This document shows positions 58,651 through 64,000 of a DNA stretch of 64,000 nt, piece after piece. This DNA is from Candidatus Poribacteria bacterium (GTDB taxonomy: Bacteria; Poribacteria; WGA-4E; JAJDTR01): positions 83,732-147,731 of the forward strand of contig JAPPIK010000011.1 in NCBI GenBank assembly GCA_028820655.1, read 5' to 3'. The stretch's first letter is position 1; the number at the start of each line of letters is the position of its first letter. The position numbers and the translations under genes are program-made. The notes under the pieces are model-generated. The model was given only the letters and a program-made list of their open reading frames with translations. It was not told the origin of the DNA and did not search any database.

Positions 58651-58955
58651 GGGATTGCCTTGTGAGAATAGTGTGTGGGATTTTCGCAATTTAGATTGCA
58701 GGGAACGCAGATCTGCGTTCCTTAAGTTGCAGATGCTTAGATAGGGACGGAGCCAAACGGAGGTTTGCATTCACGTCTCGGAATAGTCAATGGCTGGTGG
58801 GCAGCGCCCACCCTACGACCGTCTAGACTTTGGAGGCAATTGCATTCTACCGTTCCACAATTTGTTGGGTTGTGCTTTCCGCAAACTAACAGTTTGCGGT
58901 ACAAGTACGTCTCCGATTATGAATGTAAATGACCTTAACCGCGCGCTTTTACCGT
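58651..58955. repeat. Spacer with three different palindromic repeats
   Basis: GGAACGCAGATCTGCGTTCC (58702-58721, perfect 20-base palindrome), GGTGGGCAGCGCCCACC then CTAC (58796-58816), and CCGCAAACTAACAGTTTGCGG then TAC (58879-58902). No gene. Confidence 0.7.
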
Positions 58956-59801
58956 TCAAGGTTGGGGAAGGCCTTCAGGAAAGCCGTAGGGCAGGTCGAT
59001 CCGTTTTGCGGGAAGCGGCCAACTCTGTCCACCCAGATTCCGAAAAGATTTGTGCTTGCCGCAGAGCCACAAAAACGTCTCTGCAACCTTTACCGCGTCG
59101 CGAAACTGTTCGCTATAGTTTTGTCCCGGCCCATCATATCGGGCAGTCGCGAAATCGAATTCGGGTTCAATTACCCAATCGCGTTTTGGCGGTGTTGTAC
59201 GCCAATAGAAGTATTTGAGCAGGTTTCGCATACCTGTCGCAGTCGACGGACCGCGGCGGTGCCAAATGTGATAAACCGTGAGAAAGATGGATCCTGCCGG
59301 CGCTGCCGTCGAGACTGTTCCGCGAATACCGCTTAGATGACTCATGAATCTCGCCTTGTTGCGTACAAGGTGGGAACCCGGTATGATCTGTGTCGGTCCC
59401 ATCTCGATCGGCGTGTCTTGAGGATAGTAGAACACTTGCAGGAAGTTCAACTCATGTTGATGCTTGAAGTTTCCGTCTACGTGCCAGTGCGTAGGACCTT
59501 GCGGGCAAGGTACGCGGTGGTTACTCATCAGCACTGGCAGGTGGAAATCCGCCCCTAACAGCGACCGCACGGCACCGGCTGCGACCGGATTGATGATAAC
59601 ATCCTCGGCGAACCAGTCTTGCTGCAAAATACCGCTCGGTTCGTGATTGGAGAACTCGTCACAGTAGTCCACTGACCGGCGGTTGGTTTCGTTGGGCACC
59701 ACCCCCTCAAGCATCAGATAACCGTTCGCGCAAAATTCCAGGATCTGCGAATCGGTCAGGGTCGGCTTGCAATCGTAGGTTTTCATCTCGGACGGTTTCA
59801 T
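58956..59801 (-). CDS. Phytanoyl-CoA dioxygenase (PhyH) family protein
   Basis: 281 residues; ATG after GGAGGTAAATC. Opening LTDSQILEFCANGYLMLEGV. H107-x-D109 (THWHVDGNFKHQ), MGPTQIIPGSHLVRNK, distal His in YHIWHRRGP and the Arg in MRNLLKYFYW. It is closest in style to the PhyH half of the 42254 fusion (YYPQDTPIEMGP here and YYPQDTPVELGP there). The upstream hypothetical gene ends 3 bases before it, so the two are co-transcribed. Substrate unknown. Confidence 0.9.
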   Translation of the reverse strand: MKPSEMKTYDCKPTLTDSQILEFCANGYLMLEGVVPNETNRRSVDYCDEFSNHEPSGILQQDWFAEDVIINPVAAGAVRSLLGADFHLPVLMSNHRVPCPQGPTHWHVDGNFKHQHELNFLQVFYYPQDTPIEMGPTQIIPGSHLVRNKARFMSHLSGIRGTVSTAAPAGSIFLTVYHIWHRRGPSTATGMRNLLKYFYWRTTPPKRDWVIEPEFDFATARYDGPGQNYSEQFRDAVKVAETFLWLCGKHKSFRNLGGQSWPLPAKRIDLPYGFPEGLPQP

Positions 59802-59804
59802 GAT

Positions 59805-60176
59805 TTACCTCCAACGTTCCAATATGAATTCAAACCCGAGTCCGTACGCATCTTCGTCCGAAACAGCCAATAGCGCCATGTTGGGAAAGGAGATAATCCG
59901 CCAGCCGTCCTGGACGGCATCAAGCACTGTCTGATATTGCCAATCGTCCGGGTCGGACGATGCTTCTTTAAGCACGCCAGCCTCTATGTAGGTCATGCCT
60001 ATCGCTTGAGATGCGGGAGAGGTATTTCCAACCTGTAGGTAGAGAATGTCTTGGTGTTGCTTATCCGTGTCGGCGGCGATTGCAGAGATTTTCTGGCGCA
60101 GTCGGACGTCGGTGAGGGAGCCGTTCTGTAAATCAGTTATCAGTGATTCAGTGATTTGTTGCTGTGTTTCTGTCAT
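59805..60176 (-). CDS. Unrecognised 123-residue protein coupled to PhyH
   Basis: 123 residues from the ATG at 60176, after AAGGACAGCACT; the longer frame to 60224 is less likely. No signal peptide. N-terminal helical (QQITESLITDLQNGSLTDVR) then alpha/beta: DILYLQVGNTSPASQAIGMT, DDWQYQTVLDAVQDGWRIIS and FPNMALLAVSDEDAYGLGFE. I do not recognise a family; the last block resembles a small ligand-binding or regulatory alpha/beta domain. The stop is 3 bases before the PhyH ATG, suggesting a functional link. Confidence 0.7.
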   Translation of the reverse strand: MTETQQQITESLITDLQNGSLTDVRLRQKISAIAADTDKQHQDILYLQVGNTSPASQAIGMTYIEAGVLKEASSDPDDWQYQTVLDAVQDGWRIISFPNMALLAVSDEDAYGLGFEFILERWR

Positions 60177-60249
60177 AGTGCTGTCCTTGGTCGTTCGGGT
60201 TTCGGCGCATTGATTTTTGGTCAACGAGATAGTTTAAGGTATTGAACCG

Positions 60250-60387
60250 CGATGGGACCTCTATCGCAAGGGATTTTCTATCACCCTCTCTACTGTCGGT
60301 TGATCACTCGTAATCCGTTTGCTTGGTCTTTTCGCTCGTCTGATCGCCCCTGGCGCTTCCAAAGGCGGGTGCGCCATGCGCATCCTA
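60250..60387. repeat. Repeat remnants
   Basis: GGGACCTCTATCGCAAGGG, TCGGTTGATCACTCGTAATC, GCTTGGTCTTTTCGCTCG (60253-60342) are diverged ATCAAGCGAG-type units. GGTGCGCCATGCGCATCC then TAC (60368-60387) is a GTAG-palindrome copy. Confidence 0.5.
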
Positions 60388-60416
60388 CAGAAATCCCTTG
60401 AGCGACGGACCTTCGT

Positions 60417-60833
60417 CTAGACCTCGGGGACCAAGTTCCGCTTGATTTCGATAATTTCGAAGATCCAGCCGCTTGGGGCGCGCAGGAATGCGACCCTTCT
60501 CTCGCCGAATTCAGCTTTTATATCAGCCGGTTCCCTCAGGGCGACGGCGCCACTATCAATGGCTCTGGCAACATCCCTATCAAAATCGTCGCTGATGTAG
60601 ACCAAGTGCGTCATTCCATGGGGGAGAGGTTCATCCAAGAGAGGCTCGTATGCCATCTTCTCCGCCACATGAATGTACTTGTCCCCCATCTTGATTAGAG
60701 GTAGGCGAAAGGATTCACCATCAAGTTCCAGGATTTCATCTAGGACAATTTCGTTGCCCATCTGCCGATGAAACTCCAACTCCCGTTCAAGAGAGGGCAC
60801 TTTTATGCCTATTGTCCATAGTCCGGTTAACAC
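60417..60833 (-). CDS. VOC family protein
   Basis: 138 residues from a GTG at 60833, after AAGGGGAACGGCTC. LWTIGIKVPSLERELEFHRQ is the first beta-alpha unit; the metal His of the first strand is replaced by Lys (IGIKV), and the second half has MTHLVYISDDFD with one His, then APSGWIFEIIEIK with the final Glu. It may be a non-metal or alternative-ligand VOC protein. It lies just after the GH32 stop on the same strand (82 bases), and could follow it in one transcript. Confidence 0.8.
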   Translation of the reverse strand: MLTGLWTIGIKVPSLERELEFHRQMGNEIVLDEILELDGESFRLPLIKMGDKYIHVAEKMAYEPLLDEPLPHGMTHLVYISDDFDRDVARAIDSGAVALREPADIKAEFGERRVAFLRAPSGWIFEIIEIKRNLVPEV

Positions 60834-60914
60834 GAGCCGTTCCCCTTCGTGAGGCGGATTTGCGGTGCTCTAGCGTTTTGAGACTCTACTACCATACAAT
60901 AGTTGATGCATGCG

Positions 60915-62546
60915 TCAGTTGTGGGTGGGTGCCATGTCCCATGCCCGAATGGATTTGACGTGTGCGCTTCCGCCATTCGAGAACAGACTGACGCCCGTGC
61001 TGTCAAGACGGGTCGGGTAGATGCGCTGCGTGATGCACTCACGATTATTTGCGAACACTTCCAACACCGAGTGATCGAGAAATATCCGAAGTTCGAGCGA
61101 TTCGCCGGCAGCCAACGCAAACGGCGCAGCTTGCGCAGAGACGTATCGTTCCGACTCGGGCAGGCTCTCCGACGCTTCCGCGGTGCGGTAGTAGGCGTAT
61201 CGGATGGAATCGTCGAGGGTTGATTGTCCGACGCCCACATTGAGCGTTTTTGATGTCCTGTCGTAGAAGATGGTCGTTTGCTCCGCGCCATCGGGGGAGC
61301 AGCGTACTTTCACGCCGAATTCCTGCGCGTCCTCAGAGGTTATGTGGACCTCCAATTCAAGGCAGTCGCCCTGCACAGCTTCGACGACGAGTTCGGAGTC
61401 GGGTTGCAGGTGCAAATCTTGATGGCTGCGTTCGTTCATGCGAAGCACGCTCAGTTCGGGGGCAGGCTCAATCTGTAAAGTACCCTCACCGTTCAGCGAG
61501 AGGATCCGCGGTACGGTCGTGGCACCGCTCCAACCGGTGGCACGCGCCCGCTCCACCCCGCCCACCTCGGAAATCCAATCGAAGAAGATACGTCGATTTT
61601 GGTTATCCAGAAGCGTTCTGGCACCGCCGAGATGTCCGCCGGGCCAGCTCATCCTCGCATGAAATTCCGGGTGGAACCGTTCGTTTTCGAAACGGCCGAG
61701 GTAATACTGCGTGGCTCGGAGGTGACTGCAAAAGAGTAGCATGTACTTGTCGCCCAGCGGGAAGAAATCGGGCACGGCGAGGTCTTCGGCAGCCTCTGTC
61801 CATTCTCGAGAGGATTCGTAAAACTCGCCGAGATATTCCCAATCCGTGAGATTCCCTGACTTGAACAGGTAGCCCGAATCGCCCTTCCCTGCGGGGTCGC
61901 CGCGGTTAAGCACGGCGTAATAGGTGTCGCCGTCAAGCCAGGCGCACGGATCGTGGACCGTGTATTTTCCGTAATCGGGGTCGCCGGGTTGGGGCGCCGG
62001 GATAACGGGGTTGTCGGGATGCTTCGTCCAATTCAGAAGCAGGTCATCTTGACTCGTAGCCAAACAGATTCCGTCCGGGAAGCCGTAGTAGATGAAGGTT
62101 GGGATTCCCTCCTTGCTGATGAATGCACCGCCACTGAAACAGCCGATGCGGTCGGCGGGGCCGGGGCCCGGCGCCAGCGCGATGGGATGATGCACCCAGT
62201 GGACGAGATCCACGCTGGATGCGTGTCCCCAATGAATCTGATTCCAGTAGGCGGCTTGCGGGTTGTATTGGTAGAAGAGGTGATATCGTCCTTTCCAATA
62301 GATTGTGCCGTTGATGTCGTTCATCCAGCCCGAGGGCGGCATGAAATGGTAGACGGGTCGATGAGGATCGTCCCGGAATTTCTGCGTCAATGCCAGTGTC
62401 GAGTCGATTAGTTTTTCAGTCTTTTCTATTTCTGTAGTGTAGTTCATGGATTGGATTCCGTTTGGTGAAAGTTGGGAGGTACTCACTTTGGCTATTGCAA
62501 ACAGAAGGAGCAATGTCCAATACGTCAAGAGAAGCCTCATTTTCAT
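60915..62546 (-). CDS. Exported glycoside hydrolase family 32 (levanase/fructosidase-like)
   Basis: 543 residues; signal peptide MKMRLLLTYWTLLLLFAIAK. Catalytic nucleophile in GWMNDINGTIYW, then GRYHLFYQYNP and HWGHASSVDLVHWVHHPIAL. The transition-state Asp is in VHDPCAW (RDP in classic members). Where classic enzymes have WECPD, this has AAEDLAVPDFFPLG, so the acid/base Glu would be the E of EDLAVPD, or is displaced; I recall a branch with EDCxCPDFFP. The C-terminal GH32 beta-sandwich ends LRIFLDHSVLEVFANNRECI with TQRIYPTR. Substrate probably fructan, sucrose or another beta-fructoside; acts outside the cell. Confidence 0.9.
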   Translation of the reverse strand: MKMRLLLTYWTLLLLFAIAKVSTSQLSPNGIQSMNYTTEIEKTEKLIDSTLALTQKFRDDPHRPVYHFMPPSGWMNDINGTIYWKGRYHLFYQYNPQAAYWNQIHWGHASSVDLVHWVHHPIALAPGPGPADRIGCFSGGAFISKEGIPTFIYYGFPDGICLATSQDDLLLNWTKHPDNPVIPAPQPGDPDYGKYTVHDPCAWLDGDTYYAVLNRGDPAGKGDSGYLFKSGNLTDWEYLGEFYESSREWTEAAEDLAVPDFFPLGDKYMLLFCSHLRATQYYLGRFENERFHPEFHARMSWPGGHLGGARTLLDNQNRRIFFDWISEVGGVERARATGWSGATTVPRILSLNGEGTLQIEPAPELSVLRMNERSHQDLHLQPDSELVVEAVQGDCLELEVHITSEDAQEFGVKVRCSPDGAEQTTIFYDRTSKTLNVGVGQSTLDDSIRYAYYRTAEASESLPESERYVSAQAAPFALAAGESLELRIFLDHSVLEVFANNRECITQRIYPTRLDSTGVSLFSNGGSAHVKSIRAWDMAPTHN

Positions 62547-62694
62547 ATCGAATTATACCATTTTTAGGAGGCTTCGTGCATTAATGGCGTCAATCAACGG
62601 GGTTAGAGAATCTCAAATGGCATGTGCTATGGGTGCTCTTTTGAAATCTTGTATCGCCCTTCATATCCGGTCGGTCGCTCCTACAAATGCGCAG

Positions 62695-64000
62695 TTAGAA
62701 TGCGTAAGGGAAGAACTGGTGTACGTGGGCGCCTCGGAGTTCGCCGAAGATTGTCCATAACCCTCCGATGACATGCTGCCCCAGTATCAAGCCGACGAAG
62801 AAGGGGACCGCCTTTCGATAGAGTCGGATTCCGCCGATTCGCAGGATGCACCATTTTATCAGCCATGCGCAAAAAAGTGAAGCCCAAGCGACACTCAGTA
62901 CCCACCCACAAGCTACAGCATAGCCGACCGGGTGGAAAGGGAAGCCGACGAAGCGCTGATGAAGCAGCGTCAGTACCATCGTTATGCCTGCGCCTAACCC
63001 AACATCAATGAGCATTTGGTCGTTGCCCTCCAACGGGTTTTCCAGCCAGACCTCGAGCCGTCGGAACGATTCGCTGGATATAAGGTGATAAACATTTAAC
63101 GCACCGTGCCGATACATGTTATCCAGAAATACCCAAAATCCGGCGATGGTACCGACGATAATCGCAATAACCATTGCCCCCAAAAAGCCGCGGCTCGATG
63201 CCCTAATGGTTTGAGCAATTTTGAAGCCTTCCAGTTGGTGTCCGACGGGGTGGGAACGGTAGGCGCGGCTCATCCAGTAGGTTCGGCTGAAGAGTGCGAT
63301 GTTGCGTTGCCCCACCGACCGGGCGCCAAACGTGTTGAGGAGCATCATCTCGGGACCTATCCATTCGGCATCGTGGGCGGGCGGTCCAATCTCTGCTCGG
63401 ATTCGGGCAATGGCGAAGGCATAGACGATGTAGATTAATAGGAAAACGACGGCAATCCAAGGCGTCATCCCGGCATAACTTAGAGCAAGCACCAGGATAG
63501 CTCCTCCTACCAACAGACCGGCGATCGCCGTGCGATAGGTCATCGGCTCATCGGCGGTAGTTTCGAGGGGTTGACCGCGAATCGTCCAAACCGCAACCTG
63601 TTTGAGATATTTGCGACTGCCCCAGAGCGCGACGAAAGCGAGGACTATCCAAGCGCCTGCAGTTTCGAAACTCCTGTAAGGTCCGGGGACACTCCAGATT
63701 CCCGCCGCGTTCCGAAAGATGAGTTCGGCTTTCCAGAATAGATGGAAGAACCAGGCGGAGAAAGATAGGTTTAGCGGCAGGAAGTAACCCAACCCTACGA
63801 CAAAGGGATAAACGGCTACGGGTGTCCAACCGATGGCGTTCCAAGGTTTGGTGCTGAACAATGGCGTGGCATCGTAGGTGGGTTTTAGGGCGGGGAATGA
63901 CGGAAAGATCCCGTGTACTCCGTTAATCACGTCCATGCCGCCGGCAAGGGCAAAACCGAGCCACAAACCGCGATTTCCCAGCAGTCCGGTGCCGCCGCGC
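62695..64000 (-). CDS. DUF6785/DUF6784-type large membrane protein, 5' end cut by window
   Basis: The frame is open to the window edge (upstream codons read RGGTGLLGNRGLWLGFALAG), so the true start lies beyond 64000. At least nine hydrophobic segments are visible, e.g. VAVYPFVVGLGYFLPLNLSF, AWIVLAFVALWG, AIAGLLVGGAILVLALSYAG, WIAVVFLLIYIVYAFAIARI, FLGAMVIAIIVGTIAGFWVF and GITMVLTLLHQRFVGFPFHP, ending LGQHVIGGLWTIFGE. EIGPPAHDAEWIGPEMMLLNT and ALFSRTYWMSRAYRSHPVGH are characteristic soluble loops of this planctomycete/poribacterial family (from memory). Possibly a transporter; function is unknown. Confidence 0.8.
   Translation of the reverse strand, partial: RGGTGLLGNRGLWLGFALAGGMDVINGVHGIFPSFPALKPTYDATPLFSTKPWNAIGWTPVAVYPFVVGLGYFLPLNLSFSAWFFHLFWKAELIFRNAAGIWSVPGPYRSFETAGAWIVLAFVALWGSRKYLKQVAVWTIRGQPLETTADEPMTYRTAIAGLLVGGAILVLALSYAGMTPWIAVVFLLIYIVYAFAIARIRAEIGPPAHDAEWIGPEMMLLNTFGARSVGQRNIALFSRTYWMSRAYRSHPVGHQLEGFKIAQTIRASSRGFLGAMVIAIIVGTIAGFWVFLDNMYRHGALNVYHLISSESFRRLEVWLENPLEGNDQMLIDVGLGAGITMVLTLLHQRFVGFPFHPVGYAVACGWVLSVAWASLFCAWLIKWCILRIGGIRLYRKAVPFFVGLILGQHVIGGLWTIFGELRGAHVHQFFPYAF

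Overview
The window looks like a bacterial chromosome segment from Candidatus Poribacteria or a close relative in the PVC/FCB-like 'dark matter' lineages. This is an inference from gene content, not from a marker gene: six phytanoyl-CoA dioxygenase (PhyH) family genes in 64 kb, a DUF1549/DUF1553 + DUF1501 pair, many exported LamG, PD40, LRR-dockerin, FG-GAP/ASPIC and SUMF1-type proteins, and intergenic spacers crowded with short palindromic repeats. No rRNA, tRNA, transposase, integrase or CRISPR array was found, so lineage cannot be fixed from the sequence alone.

Layout. 1-5.2 kb: end of a carboxypeptidase-regulatory-like protein, a methyltransferase, a DUF2007 protein, a thiamine-diphosphate enzyme, and DUF4234/DUF2752 membrane proteins. 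5.5-9.4 kb: amidohydrolase, Rieske protein and a dimethylformamidase-like protein. 9.8-10.3 kb: a RelE/ParE-type toxin-antitoxin pair. 10.7-13.3 kb: two PhyH genes flanking a frameshifted outer-membrane-like gene. 13.7-23.1 kb (all minus strand): a very large LRR/glycosidase-like/dockerin protein, a sugar isomerase-like protein, a cupin, a 2-hydroxyacid dehydrogenase, a 14-blade YCF48-type lipoprotein, dapB with a long structured leader, and a VOC protein. 24-26.7 kb: glycosyltransferase and RecQ. 27.3-31.9 kb: a decaying family of paralogous lipoproteins and a lipoprotein whose signal peptide is split by a T9 tract. 32-34.5 kb: HEAT protein and LarC. 35.8-39.9 kb (minus): a prokaryotic viperin overlapping a CMPK2-like nucleotide kinase, flanked by two 53-residue proteins and an unrecognised 588-residue protein. 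40.4-43.6 kb: PhyH, SDR and a PhyH-HEAT fusion. 44.3-54.8 kb (plus): DUF1549/1553 and DUF1501 genes behind a near-consensus promoter, then five exported proteins of two different folds that all end in the same T-x-T-W-G-x-I-K tail, then a pentapeptide-repeat protein and another PhyH. 54.9-58.7 kb (minus): TPR, SUMF1 and FG-GAP/ASPIC genes joined by 4-base overlaps. 59-64 kb (minus): PhyH, a hypothetical, VOC, a GH32 glycosidase and a truncated membrane protein.

The strongest points are: (1) the viperin + CMPK2-like kinase operon, the same partnership as vertebrate RSAD2/CMPK2 and a probable antiviral system making chain-terminating nucleotides; (2) the shared C-terminal TTWGxIK tail on five adjacent exported proteins, a candidate undescribed sorting or assembly tag; (3) a promoter-driven, multi-hairpin RNA with two terminator-like hairpins ahead of dapB; (4) families of 'GTAG + palindrome' and ATCAAGCGAG repeats that fill spacers and form the 3' ends of several genes. 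All function calls come from reading motifs by eye; no database search was run.
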